Source: JAHEFU01 sp041395205
GTDB lineage: Bacteria > 4484-113 > JAFGCY01
Assembly: GCA_041395205.1 (NCBI GenBank)
Contig: JAWLAZ010000003.1
Location: 372,001 to 436,000, forward strand
Length of the DNA: 64,000 bases
Reading direction: 5' to 3'
Shown in pieces: positions 23,779 through 34,218 of the stretch. Position numbers and translations under genes: made by a program. The notes under the pieces are model-generated. The model was not told the origin of the DNA. It did no database searches and saw only the letters and a list, made by a program, of their open reading frames with translations. The stretch's first letter is position 1, and the number at the start of each line of letters is the position of its first letter.

Positions 23779-26475
23779 CTACAGCTTCGTGACCACCACG
23801 CTCAGTGCGGACACACCCTCCGTGCTGAACAGGATCGTGTTGTCATTCTCGCCTGCACTGTAGCTGCCGGCGGGCTGGCCGTTGACGCTCACGCTGTAGT
23901 TGCCGGGTTCGAGGTCGCCGATCAGGTGCAGCATCCCGGCCTGTGGCGCATCCACCGTATAGGAGCAGGCGCTGCGCAGCACTTCCTCTCGCGCGAACAC
24001 CGCACAGAGCGGACCCTGCACGGCCCCGGCGTTGCCGGCATCACTGATGTGCTGCAGGTTGGCATCGAAATCCGTGATTGAGCTGTCCCCCATGCGGATC
24101 ACGCTGAGGATGTCAACGCTGTCGCTTTCCGGCGGGCTGATCTGGGTCTGCCAGAGCCGCATGCTGTCCGGGACCTCGTACTGGTAGTACTCCGCCAGCA
24201 GCACATCCTCGTCCACGACGCTGAAGCTGCAGCCGGCCGGCTCCAGGGTGCGGTGCAGCAGGCGCTGGCTGCCGTTCTTGCTGGTCTGGTTGACGGTGTT
24301 GCCAATCAGCTGCGGCTCGGTCTCGGCGCGCAGCCGGTAGAGGCACCAGCCGCTGTCAGCGGTACGCAGGCGGTCGAAGACCACGACGTGGTCGCCGCTC
24401 CAGACGAAGTGGCGGCGGTAGCTGTCAACGCGCAGGGTCGGCTCCCAGCTGTCGGGGTTGTCATCATAGTTGTCATCCGCCTGCAGCATGGCATAGGCCA
24501 GCAGCGGCGTGTCCGAGCAGCGCCAGCGCAGCAGGCTGGCCGGGGCGTCCATCCCCGTGGTCTTCATGTGCCCATGCTCAGTGTCATTCTCGATTGACAA
24601 TGTGTTGTAGGTCTGCGCGCCGCATTCGAAGCTCTTGTAGCCCGGGGCCTCACGCGTCAGGAACTGGCCGTTACGCTGCAGCGAGAAGTGCCCGCTGTCA
24701 GGCTGCATGTGGTCACATGGCACACTGCCCTGCCCGCTGAACACGCCCCAGCTGTCCGCAGGACCCCAGCCCGTGCGGTAGCTGAGCATGTCCACCGGGC
24801 CGTACTTCGCCACGAGTGGCAGGCCGGCCTGGAAGGGATCCGCCTCGACGAGACTGCCGGAGGCGCTGAAGAAGAATTCGCGGAAGGGATCAGTGTGGAT
24901 GCTCGGTTTGTGGCGCTGCAGGTAGCGCGCCCAGCTGGCGGACTCGAGATCACCATTGCGTTCCGCCTCATCCGCCCAGCTGGCCAGCGTGGTGGAGATG
25001 TAGGCCTGGCCGCTGATCAGGTCGCCATCCTGCCAGTCACTGCCGCTGTAGGCGTGGTCGCCATCGGGGCTCATGCTGTAGATGAAGGCGCGGATCTGGC
25101 TGTCCCAGAGCTTGTCGAATCCCGGCTCCAGCTCGTTGACATCGTAGCCGCAGGCCGTGCGCAGGGTCTCGGCCCAGTCCTTCAGGCCGTAGAAGTCCGT
25201 GCCGGTGCAGTAGAACCAGCCGCTCGGCCATGGTCCCTGGCCCCAGCCCTGCACCCAGTGGCGCACGCTGGCGGCATCGGTGTACTCGCGCCAGATGCCG
25301 CTCTGCGGCGGATCGCCAGCTCCCTTGGTGAACATCCGCCAGCCGCGCTCGAAGATTTCCGGCGCACGCTCACTCTCCCCCCAGATCGCGCAGGCAATCG
25401 TTGCCAGGTCAGCGCTGGCCATGCAGACGCGGTCGGTGTCCTGCGAATTGCCGACACCGTCGCTGAACAGTGCATCCTCCCAGAGCATGTCGGCGAAGGT
25501 CTCGAGCTTCGTGATGTAGGCGCTGCGGCGGGCCTCCGACATGTCCGGATGGTCATGCAGCCAGTCGTAGCCGAGCGCGATGTGGTGGATCTGGCAGTGG
25601 TAGGGGCAGCAGCTGATCTCCCACTCCAGCGGCGCGTCGTCCAGCAGCTGGAAGGCGCGTGCGGCGTACTGCTCGTCGCCGGTGAGCTTGTACATCAGCA
25701 GCGGATAGGGAATCGTGTGGTTCAGTCCGGCCCAGTAGAGCTGTGTCTGGTACTGCTGGGCGCGGATGTTGAAGAGCTGCCATTCCGGGGTGTTGGCATT
25801 CATCGCCGCCGTCAGGCCCGCGAGGCGCTCATCGGTGAGCCAGAGCCGTGGATGCGGGCCGTCGGGGAGGTAGTCGTTGCCGATCGACTGCAGGCGCAGT
25901 TCACTGAGCACGGCGGCCGGCGGATCCTGCACGACGACGGCTACGAGCAGCTGGCCGCTGAGCGGCTCCGTGCAGGCGCTCAGCCCCGGGACCGTGGCCA
26001 TCGCCACATTCTCAGGGCGTTGCCAGACCCAGCGCGCCTGGCTCCAGTCGGCGAAGCCGAGGTAGAGGCTGCCGGGCTGCGGAGCGGTCTGCCAGTCCAG
26101 GCTGAGCTGCGGCAGCGCGCTTTCCCCGGGTTGCAGGGCGTAGACGGCCCAACTGCAGCGCTCAGCTGCATTGAGCGGCGGATCCGCCACGTTGAAACTG
26201 GCAGTGCCCTGCCCCGCGTCAATGCTCAGGCGCTGGCTGCCCAGTTCCGTTGCGTGGTCATCCCCACTGCGGCTGAGAAGCTCCGCTGCACTCAGATAGC
26301 GGTCGAGCTGATCGGCCGCGGGAAAGCCAAGGCCAGGCAGTGCTGCTGAATCAGCGCCCGCAGCCGGCTCAGGCAGGCTGTTGCCGGAGTCGCGTCGGCC
26401 GCAGGCATAAAGCAGGCAGCCCAGCAGGCAGAGCGCCAGCAGCAGAGTGAGAGCGCGCGGGGAATGTCCAGACAT
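23779..26475 (-). CDS. Heparinase II/III-like lipoprotein (putative polysaccharide lyase)
   Basis: 898 residues. The signal has lipobox LLYAC (Cys25). An N-terminal beta domain is followed by PRLWLTDERLAGL and a long alpha-toroid region (about 210-560, with CCPYHCQIHHIALGYDWL), and then a beta-sandwich. The presumed catalytic region includes GSDWQDG and CDHMQPDSGHFSLQRNGQFL, resembling the His-containing D-x-G-xF-x-L-RNG motif of heparinase II/III and alginate-lyase-type enzymes. The last 80 residues are a separate small beta domain (GNYSVSVNGQPAG). It probably cleaves uronic-acid polysaccharides at the cell surface; the substrate is unknown. A TATTAT hexamer (26482-26487) ends 6 nt before the ATG, suggesting a leaderless start. 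Confidence 0.78.
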   Translation of the reverse strand: MSGHSPRALTLLLALCLLGCLLYACGRRDSGNSLPEPAAGADSAALPGLGFPAADQLDRYLSAAELLSRSGDDHATELGSQRLSIDAGQGTASFNVADPPLNAAERCSWAVYALQPGESALPQLSLDWQTAPQPGSLYLGFADWSQARWVWQRPENVAMATVPGLSACTEPLSGQLLVAVVVQDPPAAVLSELRLQSIGNDYLPDGPHPRLWLTDERLAGLTAAMNANTPEWQLFNIRAQQYQTQLYWAGLNHTIPYPLLMYKLTGDEQYAARAFQLLDDAPLEWEISCCPYHCQIHHIALGYDWLHDHPDMSEARRSAYITKLETFADMLWEDALFSDGVGNSQDTDRVCMASADLATIACAIWGESERAPEIFERGWRMFTKGAGDPPQSGIWREYTDAASVRHWVQGWGQGPWPSGWFYCTGTDFYGLKDWAETLRTACGYDVNELEPGFDKLWDSQIRAFIYSMSPDGDHAYSGSDWQDGDLISGQAYISTTLASWADEAERNGDLESASWARYLQRHKPSIHTDPFREFFFSASGSLVEADPFQAGLPLVAKYGPVDMLSYRTGWGPADSWGVFSGQGSVPCDHMQPDSGHFSLQRNGQFLTREAPGYKSFECGAQTYNTLSIENDTEHGHMKTTGMDAPASLLRWRCSDTPLLAYAMLQADDNYDDNPDSWEPTLRVDSYRRHFVWSGDHVVVFDRLRTADSGWCLYRLRAETEPQLIGNTVNQTSKNGSQRLLHRTLEPAGCSFSVVDEDVLLAEYYQYEVPDSMRLWQTQISPPESDSVDILSVIRMGDSSITDFDANLQHISDAGNAGAVQGPLCAVFAREEVLRSACSYTVDAPQAGMLHLIGDLEPGNYSVSVNGQPAGSYSAGENDNTILFSTEGVSALSVVVTKL

Positions 26476-26646
26476 GTCAATATAATATGCGCTCAGGACT
26501 GACTTGGGAATCCATAAACGGCAATTTGACGAAAAAAGTGTAAGGCAGTTTTAACCTGATAGAGTATGCCTGTACTCCCAGCCTGTGCTGATCAGGCCTG
26601 AGCGACTGGCTGGGAGGAGCGGACTTTACCATGTTGCAGGATTGGC

Positions 26647-26825
26647 ATGCATGAGATTGAGGTGCTGGTTGACAACGAACTGGTGCACAGCATCTTCCAA
26701 AACCATACAAGTCAATTGCGCCCGGCCAGCCCCGGCAGGTTGAGATGGGCCTGCTGAGCTTCGGCGACCGCAGAGAGTTCGAGCAGATGCTCAGCGGAGG
26801 GCAGAAACAACAGCAGCCCTGCTAA
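26647..26825 (+). pseudogene. Possible small frameshifted ORF between lipoprotein genes
   Basis: From ATG 26647 (AGGA 6 nt upstream) the frame reads MHEIEVLVDNELVHSIFQNHT. A -1 shift near 26705 continues as KSIAPGQPRQVEMGLLSFGD and ends at TAA 26823-26825, overlapping the convergent lipoprotein stop. It could be a relic of a short gene or chance; the family is not recognised. The rest of the 26476-26821 gap holds the heparinase-gene promoter and nothing else I can support. Confidence 0.2.
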
Positions 26826-29218
26826 CCCTGCGGGATGTAGAGCAGCTCACCGGATTCACTGTCAACCGATACCAGGGCGGCCTTGCCATTCACAGTGCAT
26901 GCGCGCAGCGGAATCAGACCTCCCGGCGATGAAGCCGCTGTGACTATGGTCGGAACTTCAATGGCCGTGCCAAGCGGATCCTTGCAGCGCAGGTAGCGGA
27001 TATCTCCGGATTCGGTCGTATAGAACAGCATGGGCAGACCATCATCGAAGGCCGCCAGCTGGTTGCCATCATCAAGGTTCCTGAATACCGTGGCCTTTGT
27101 CTGTGGCTCCTTGTAGTCCAGCAGCCTGAAGTCATGATGGCTCGAACTGACAGACCAGTCACTGCCGTCATGTCTGATCACGTCGATGGTGTAGATCCTG
27201 CGATACTTGTCATTGGCAGGCGCAGACTGATTGCTTCCATTCGCATAGAGCATGTTCTGCAATACGATGCGGTCGCTCTGAAGCAGTACATTCGGATTGA
27301 AGCCCCCGGAAAGCCCTTCCAGCATCACCGGGTCAGCCCACTGACTGCCGGCCTCGTCCAGTGCTTCGTAGAGCTTCATGCTGCCTTCGCGCGGCAGTTC
27401 AAACAGCACCGGCCGCCCATGGATGACGGCAAGCTGCAGATGCTCTTCGTTAAAGGTCAGGCTATCATCCTGCGGCAGAACATGCTGCACGAAATCAAAA
27501 TCAGCAGGATCAGATGCAAACAGAAGCTTGCCGGAATTCACGAAATCAGGTATGTGCTTTATCCACAGTCCATTGTCCGTAACCCTGATGCTTGAACTGG
27601 TAAGGGCGGCAAACTGCGTCGTCAGGTTGAATGCGGCGCCCTCTGCGGAATCAGCCTGAGCCAGCATGCACTGGCCGTCCTGCAGGTTGTAGTCGTTGCT
27701 GGCCATCACCATCACAAGCGGCTGTCCATCGCGCTCCATCAGCTTCAGCAGGTATGCCGGTATGAAATAGGAGCCCCAGGGATCGGGCCCGGCCCAGTCG
27801 TAGACCGGCAGGTCCGGGGTCACGATCCTGGCAGCAGGCCAGTTATGCCCTGCTGCATCAGTTGCGATGACATAGTTCAGGTCACCGCCGGGTTCCTGCG
27901 AACGCTGCAGGTGAAGCAGTGCGGGCCGATCATCCACTTCGGCAAGGTCCAGTTGTACCGAATATGGCAGTGGCAGTGTCTCTTGCAGTCCGGTTGAATG
28001 CATGCTCCAGCCATCGTCCATTGCCAGGGATGTGCCTGCCAGTTCAAAGCTGAACTCTCCGCGGTCAGCAGCCGTGGAAGCGTCCTGGACTTCCAGCCTG
28101 ACGGTGTAGCTTCCGGAGTTGTAAATCGGTATCAAGTACCCGGCCTGCACCTTGTCAATCCAGGGTGTCTGCTTCACAATCGTTCCTTCTGCATCCAGCA
28201 GCTGAATGAAGAAGTTGCCATTGCTATAGGTATTGAAGAGCTGGGTGGAACTCAGGTCCAGCGTGAGGAAACAGGGGGCCGCCTCTTCATCCAGGGAGTA
28301 TTCCCAGCCAAGTTCGGGCTGCCTGGAGAATTCCACTGCCACATCCCGGGAAGGGCCGGGTTCTGGTACTGCAAGATTCACGAACTCAACGCGGAACACC
28401 GTTGTGCCTTCCACTCCATCAGACCAGGCGTTGTATTCGTAGGCGGGATACCTGCCGGGCTGCTCAAAGACGTAATCGAAAGCAACCAGTTCCTCCGGAT
28501 CACCAACGTAATCCGGGTAATCCGTACTCCGAGATATCGTAAGGGGATTGCCGGGATTCTTGTAGTCCGGCAGCAGTTCCTCCGGGCCACCGTTGACACT
28601 GCGATGGATACGGATTCCATCGACGCGTTCCATCCAGTGCTGGGCAATCACGGAAATGTCAGCGAGGTTGATTTCGCCATCGTTGTTGCCATCTGCGCGC
28701 TGTATTTCGAGATTCTGCTGGAAGGGTTGCTGATAATCGGAATCGAATAGATCCGTATCCAGGTACTGCACCTGCGAACCCAGGTATCTGGCAACGGGTA
28801 CGAGGTCAGCGGCATTCACCTCACCGTTGGCATCGTAATCACCGATCAGCTGCTCGTAGACGAGGATCTTCGAAACCACTGGAGCTGGATCCTTCAGTGC
28901 CTTGCGGTTGCGGCTGTACTCCTCGCAGTACATGAAGCAGTTGTCCGCGCCGGTTGGGATGCGCGGGGTGGTATCCCGCAGGCTCGTGCCGAATTCCGAT
29001 AGTTCCCGTTCCAGCTCCACCTGCAGCATGTCCAGCAGTCCGGCATCTGCTTGTGTCCAACTATCTGTGTCATCCGGTCCCGCCACAGGAGCTGTCCTGG
29101 ACTCGCTTAACTCAGGCAGGGACGGGTTATGCGGAATTGCCGTTTCCGTACTGGATGAACAGGCGGATGCGATTAGCATCGTGCTTGCCAGTGTACACCA
29201 AACTGATATTCTGTTCAT
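26822..29218 (-). CDS. Lipoprotein 2: dockerin-like plus propeller-like paralogue
   Basis: 798 residues. Lipobox LIASAC (Cys20). The dockerin-type pair is GDYDANGEVNAADLVPVARYL and DGNNDGEINLADISVIAQHW (about 125-200). A WMERVDGIRIHRSVNGGPEELL segment and a PKD-like domain follow. The C-terminal repeats resemble propeller blades (VIATDAAGHNWPAARI, then ALVSVDSESGELLYIPQG at the very end). The most diverged of the five paralogues in sequence. Separated by 129 bp from lipoprotein 3 upstream, so it may have its own promoter. Confidence 0.82.
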   Translation of the reverse strand: MNRISVWCTLASTMLIASACSSSTETAIPHNPSLPELSESRTAPVAGPDDTDSWTQADAGLLDMLQVELERELSEFGTSLRDTTPRIPTGADNCFMYCEEYSRNRKALKDPAPVVSKILVYEQLIGDYDANGEVNAADLVPVARYLGSQVQYLDTDLFDSDYQQPFQQNLEIQRADGNNDGEINLADISVIAQHWMERVDGIRIHRSVNGGPEELLPDYKNPGNPLTISRSTDYPDYVGDPEELVAFDYVFEQPGRYPAYEYNAWSDGVEGTTVFRVEFVNLAVPEPGPSRDVAVEFSRQPELGWEYSLDEEAAPCFLTLDLSSTQLFNTYSNGNFFIQLLDAEGTIVKQTPWIDKVQAGYLIPIYNSGSYTVRLEVQDASTAADRGEFSFELAGTSLAMDDGWSMHSTGLQETLPLPYSVQLDLAEVDDRPALLHLQRSQEPGGDLNYVIATDAAGHNWPAARIVTPDLPVYDWAGPDPWGSYFIPAYLLKLMERDGQPLVMVMASNDYNLQDGQCMLAQADSAEGAAFNLTTQFAALTSSSIRVTDNGLWIKHIPDFVNSGKLLFASDPADFDFVQHVLPQDDSLTFNEEHLQLAVIHGRPVLFELPREGSMKLYEALDEAGSQWADPVMLEGLSGGFNPNVLLQSDRIVLQNMLYANGSNQSAPANDKYRRIYTIDVIRHDGSDWSVSSSHHDFRLLDYKEPQTKATVFRNLDDGNQLAAFDDGLPMLFYTTESGDIRYLRCKDPLGTAIEVPTIVTAASSPGGLIPLRACTVNGKAALVSVDSESGELLYIPQG

Positions 29219-29347
29219 TACCTATGCTCCCCGGTTCAGGCAGGTACCCTGTAAATGGATTATGACCCGAATGCGGAGGCAAAGCAACTCTGCTTCGGCC
29301 TGTCTGCTTCAAGTTCCAGGCAGCTGCCTTCAGAGAAATCCACTGAA

Positions 29348-31762
29348 TCAGTCCTGCGCGATGTAGAGCAGTTCGCCGCTGTCCCTGTCCTGCCCGAGGA
29401 TTGCCAGCTTGCCGTTGATCTCCTCCACCTCGAGGAAGTTCCAGCTGATGCCCTCCCCCAGATCGATGAGCGTGGGCGGACCGAGCTGCGTTGCCAGTTC
29501 GTCCTGGGCAGCGATGTAGTAGGTGCCAAGTATGCCCTGGAAGAAGTAGACGGGCCTGCCGTCCACGATTGCCAGAGTCCGCCAGTCGCTGTCCTGCTGG
29601 ACAGATTCAGACTGGATCAGTGAAAGGTCTGAATCAAGTGCGTCCAGATGATGCTCGGCTGCGGAATACTGCCATGTTCCATTGTTGCTTTCCAGGGTTT
29701 CGAACATCAGCGTGTGCGGGTACTGGAAGGATGAACCGGCTGACTCCTCCCTGACGAAACAGAGAAGCCTGCCATCCGGTGAGGCAGCCAGAACCCTCCT
29801 GTACTGGCTTTCGGTGTCGCCGAATTCCAGCACATCACCCCAGGCAGGTACCAGCTGGTCAGCGGAGGACATCAGCCTTATCGTGTCCGTGGGGCCATTG
29901 TACTTGAGCAGCAGAAGTTCCTCGCTGTTGCCAATCAGCAGCGGACCACAGGAACCGGTCATGAACTGCAGTTGATCCGCCAGCACTGAGACCTGCATGA
30001 ACATTGATGGCAACACCTGGCTTTCACGCTGGAAGATGATGTCCTGGTTCCACCAGTCAACCTGCGGCAACCAGAGTCTTCCATCCACCAGTGATGCTGT
30101 GGACTTAATGCCCAGCTCACCGGATGTTCCGGCGATGAACCCGCTGCCAGTACTGTCAACACCCTCGTAGGCTGTCAGGTCCGCCGTGTAGAGCACCGTG
30201 GACAGACCCAGCCCTGACTGCATGCAAACAAGGGGCTTGCCATCACGCTCATACAGCTCCAGACCGAGAATCCAGAGTTCCTTTCCCATGGCAAGCTCGT
30301 TGACATCCACGACCAGCCGGCCAATGTCCCATGACTGGCCGGCGGCATCAAGAGCCGCGTGATACAGAACCTGGCTTGTATTGCTGTCCGGATGGTGGTC
30401 GCGAAGAATGGCGGGTTGGCCGGCAACGAACTCAAGATCCACCTGACCCATATTGCCGTACATCCTTTTCATCATTATTCCTGTGCGGTTCAGCGACCAG
30501 CCTGCATCATGCTCAACGTTGCTTGCTGCTACTTCAACCGTCTCCGACAAGTTGACAACGTATCTGAAGTAGTCCGACATTTCCAGCTCAACCGTATAGG
30601 TCCCGGCATCTGGCAGAATATGATTCTGTGACTTCTCACTGAAGATACTGGTGCTTCTGTCCCACAACACGCGGTCACTTTCATCCGTGATCCTAAATCT
30701 GTAGCTGATGCTGTCTGGCAACTCGTCCGTGGATGCACTGAGATCGACACTGAGCATCAGCGGTGCCGTATCACCACTGAGTGTAATTGCCATATCCGGC
30801 AGCGGTGGCTTGTTGGCGGGAATGCTGATTGTCCTGCTCTGGGATTCCTGAATCTCAGACGAGAGATTGACCGGCACGACTCTGATCTCCCAGTCGTGAA
30901 CTACATCCAGGGCCAGCTGATAGAAACAGATGCCATGCCCCGGAGAGCCAGTGAAGGGGTAATAGAAGAATCCGACCTGGTCCTCGTAGGGGTTAAGCAA
31001 ATCGTCAATGGCGGCATGCGGCCGTCGCACGCTCAGGCTGCTGGAAGGCTCAGTGGGATCAGGCAGGTACTGCTCCGGGCCGGCATTCCTGGAGGTGTAG
31101 ATCCTGAAACCGTCAATTGCCTCCATCCAGTGCTGGGCAATGACCGTGATGTCTGAAGCATTGATAACTCCGTCAAAGTTGCCATCGACACGCCCTGCCG
31201 CAATCGACTCATACTCCGGCAGCGGCCTGTAAAGGTCATCTGAAACGACATCCTCCGAGTATTGGATTTCGGTGCCCCAGAATCTTGCAACAGGAACCAG
31301 GTCGGCTGAATTGACAATGCCGTTTCCGTCGTAATCCCCGAGCAGCATCTCGTAAATGAGCAGCTGCCGGTTCCAGGGATCTTCGTAATCGGGGCCGGTC
31401 GCCTCAGTCAGTCCATACTCAAAAAAGCGGATGCCGTTCCCCTCACCACTGGGCGGCCGTGTTTGTGTTGCAGAGATGTCCTTGCCGGCTGCACTCAGTT
31501 CGCGCACAAGCATTGCGTTGATTTGCGCCAGAAGCAGCGTATCCAGTTCCTGATCTGGAATCTCAATCACTGGCAAGCCGACATGCCCGGCCGCAGAAGA
31601 TGCAAGGGGGGAAGCTGCACTGTTTAATGCGTCGGGCTCCTGGAGTTGAGGTACCAATGACCCGGTCTGACCTGAGCCCAGCGTGTCCACTCCCCCGCCG
31701 CAGCCCGCAAGCAAGAGCAGGCCAAGAATTGAAATGTAGATTGAAATTCTTCTGATGCACAT
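29348..31762 (-). CDS. Lipoprotein 3: dockerin-like plus propeller-like paralogue (intact)
   Basis: 804 residues. Lipobox LLLAGC (Cys21) followed by GGG, an envelope-sorting-neutral context. AMLVRELSAAGKDISATQT and PSGEGNG are followed by calcium loops GDYDGNGIVNSADLVPVARFW and DGNFDGVINASDITVIAQHW. A GPEQYLPDP segment, a PKD-like domain with SGDTAPLMLSVDLSAS, and the propeller-like part follow. It ends GKLAILGQDRDSGELLYIAQD. The last 210 bp of the gene are almost identical to the 3' end of lipoprotein 5. It lies 19 bp downstream of lipoprotein 4, so they are probably co-transcribed. Confidence 0.85.
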   Translation of the reverse strand: MCIRRISIYISILGLLLLAGCGGGVDTLGSGQTGSLVPQLQEPDALNSAASPLASSAAGHVGLPVIEIPDQELDTLLLAQINAMLVRELSAAGKDISATQTRPPSGEGNGIRFFEYGLTEATGPDYEDPWNRQLLIYEMLLGDYDGNGIVNSADLVPVARFWGTEIQYSEDVVSDDLYRPLPEYESIAAGRVDGNFDGVINASDITVIAQHWMEAIDGFRIYTSRNAGPEQYLPDPTEPSSSLSVRRPHAAIDDLLNPYEDQVGFFYYPFTGSPGHGICFYQLALDVVHDWEIRVVPVNLSSEIQESQSRTISIPANKPPLPDMAITLSGDTAPLMLSVDLSASTDELPDSISYRFRITDESDRVLWDRSTSIFSEKSQNHILPDAGTYTVELEMSDYFRYVVNLSETVEVAASNVEHDAGWSLNRTGIMMKRMYGNMGQVDLEFVAGQPAILRDHHPDSNTSQVLYHAALDAAGQSWDIGRLVVDVNELAMGKELWILGLELYERDGKPLVCMQSGLGLSTVLYTADLTAYEGVDSTGSGFIAGTSGELGIKSTASLVDGRLWLPQVDWWNQDIIFQRESQVLPSMFMQVSVLADQLQFMTGSCGPLLIGNSEELLLLKYNGPTDTIRLMSSADQLVPAWGDVLEFGDTESQYRRVLAASPDGRLLCFVREESAGSSFQYPHTLMFETLESNNGTWQYSAAEHHLDALDSDLSLIQSESVQQDSDWRTLAIVDGRPVYFFQGILGTYYIAAQDELATQLGPPTLIDLGEGISWNFLEVEEINGKLAILGQDRDSGELLYIAQD

Positions 31763-31781
31763 ATCGCCTCCTTGCCGGATG

Positions 31782-34198
31782 CTAGTCCTGCGCGATGTAG
31801 AGCAGTTCTCCTGTTGCGTTGTCGATGGCCAGGATGGCCAGCTTGCCGCCTACTTCCTCACAGTCCAGTGGTGAGATGCCTGCCTCGCCATTGTCAATAT
31901 CAAGGATCACAGGATCTCCGAATCCCGTTCCATCAGCCGTGCTGGACTTCATGTAGCGGATGCTGCCGTCCCCGCCGACGTAGACCAAGACTGGCATACC
32001 CTGTTCCAGGAGGGCCAGCCTGCCTGTGGTCCTCGTGTAGAAGAGACCTGGAACGACAGATTTGGGCGAGCCTGCGTCCAGCGGGCCGATCACAGTGCAT
32101 GATGTGTTCAGTGTCCAGCTGTCGCCGTCCGGCAGCAGCTCTGCAAAGGCAAGGCAGGCTGAATATTCCAGCCCGGGAGAACCGGCGTTGAGCTCCTCGC
32201 CCGTGAAGGACTGGAGGCCGAGGAACACGATGCGGTTGCCATCCTGCTGGTAGCGGCAACCATACAGGCTGATATCGGAGTCAATCTCGGTCGCATCTGA
32301 CCAGCTGCTGGCATCCGGAGCGAGTGTGGTCCTTACATTTAGCTTCTGGCCGTTGTCAGCGATGGATATGGCTATCTGGCTGGAATCCAGCCTGAATATC
32401 CGCTGTCCGCGGCCAGGGATGAATGTATTCGTTGACTGCGGGAAGACCGTGTTGGTGAAGTCCATGCTTCCTGGCGCTTTTTCGATGTCCAGGTTGCCAT
32501 CGTCATTGATCCCGCCCACATGACTCAGCCAGATCCTGTCGCCAACCACATCCAGACCGTAGGTCACCAGCGCCTTATACATAGGTCCGGTAGCAAATCC
32601 ACTGCCATCCAGCTGATCTGACTGGAGCAGGTGCAGATTGCCCGTGAAGGCGATGCCAGACGGCAGGGCAAACAGGGAGAGCACCGGCAGTCCGTCCCGT
32701 TCAAGCAGGGTGATATTGGGGTTGGGATTGTCCGGTACTTCCAGTGCATTCAATACGGAAGAAATATCCTGAACCGGCGGCCAGCTATCACCTGAAGCAT
32801 CCAGCGAACGTAGGTACCCGGCCTGGAAAGCCCCGCTGCCATCGCCAACGATATGGACAATAGCCGGGTTCCCAGAGATTTCCTGCAGGTCGGCACGGAT
32901 GTTGTACATGCCGGGCACCGGTTCGAACAGGCCGGTATGCCTGACACTCCAGCCATTGTCCAGCGAGATCCGCGATGCCTGGATCGGGATGAGCTGCTCG
33001 GCGGCACTGATGTACTTGCGCGTATCCTGCAGGGACAACACGATCCGATAATCTCCGGCATCGTAAAGCGGGACTGCCAGCACATTTCCCTTGCTTGAGT
33101 TGAGCTCCTTTTCGAAAAGCAATTCGCCTGACTCCGCATAGAGCTGGCAACGCTGATTGAGAGATAAGCCGTCGTCGTCACTGGAGCCGGAGAAGTCCAC
33201 GCTCAGCAGGCTCGGCGCAGTGTCCTCAGAAAGTTGAATGCTGTATTCAAGCACTGGTGGCTGATTGCGCGGGAAGTCAAAGTGGTACGACTCCGCTTCC
33301 GGCTCAGTGGCCTGCAGGTTGACGGCGACGGCGCGGAAGCTCCAGTCTGACAATGCATCCAGTTCAGTGACATATGAGTAGACCGCGATGCCGACTGGCT
33401 TGTTTTCTGGGACAAGCATGTAGCTGACACTGCCGGGCTGCAGACCGAGATCCGACGGGTAATCACCATTGCGCGAAATGCTCAGCCCGGATTCCGGGAA
33501 GAAGGGATCAAGTAACAGTTGCTCCGGTCCGCCATCGCGACTGACATAGATACGGTAGCCGTCCAGGCTTTCCAGCCAGTGCTGCGCGATCACCGTGATG
33601 TCTGCGGCGTTGATTACCCCATCGAGGTTTCCATCAATCCGCGCGAGCGCGTAGTCATTGGAGAATTTGCCGTGGGCTCCGGGGATTTCCACCGGCGCAT
33701 AGCTGAGGGTGCTACCCCAGTGCTGGGCGATCGGCACCAGGTCAGAGGCGTTGACAACACCGTTGCCATCGTAATCCCCGGGCTGGTAATCATTGATGAG
33801 CAGATCCGCAGCGACCGGGGAATCCGGCACTTCACCCTGCATTTCGTAGACGAAGATCCCCGCATAGCGCAGGTACTCACCACTGGGAGCCTTGGTCTGG
33901 ATAGCCGAGATGTCCTTGCCCGCCGCACTCAGTTCTCGACCCAGCATATCCGTCAGACTGCTGAGCAATTGCGGGTCCGCATCTGCCGGGCAGTCTGGGG
34001 CTGGCCAGCCAAGTCCTGCGCGGACATAGAGTCCACCGGGCCTGGGGCCCTTTGTGACAGGTCTATACCCGCAGGTGCTTCCAGCGCAGCCGGATAATCA
34101 ACTTTGGCCTGCTGCAGCGTGCCGCTTCCTCCGCAGCCGCTTATCAGCAGCACGTGGACCACGATTGAAATACAGACTGAATTGATTCTGATGCACAT
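31782..34198 (-). pseudogene. Lipoprotein 4: paralogue with a frameshift after the signal peptide
   Basis: The leader is in one frame: ATG 34198 with AGGAG upstream, signal with lipobox LLISGC, then about 60 residues. The body is in another frame: from about 33980 it continues DADPQLLSSLTDMLGRELSAAGKDIS, the two calcium loops GDYDGNGVVNASDLVPIAQHW and DGNLDGVINAADITVIAQHW, the PKD-like domain and the propeller-like C-terminus ending SGELLYIAQD at 31782. A single indel near 33975-34020 would join them. Without it the body has no signal or proper start. True mutation or assembly error cannot be told apart here. Confidence 0.72.
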
Positions 34199-34218
34199 AT
34201 TGACTCCTTGCCAGATAC

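Noticed and set aside
24688..26349. 553-codon plus-strand open frame
   Set aside because: Antisense to the heparinase-like gene; no signal or domain motifs.
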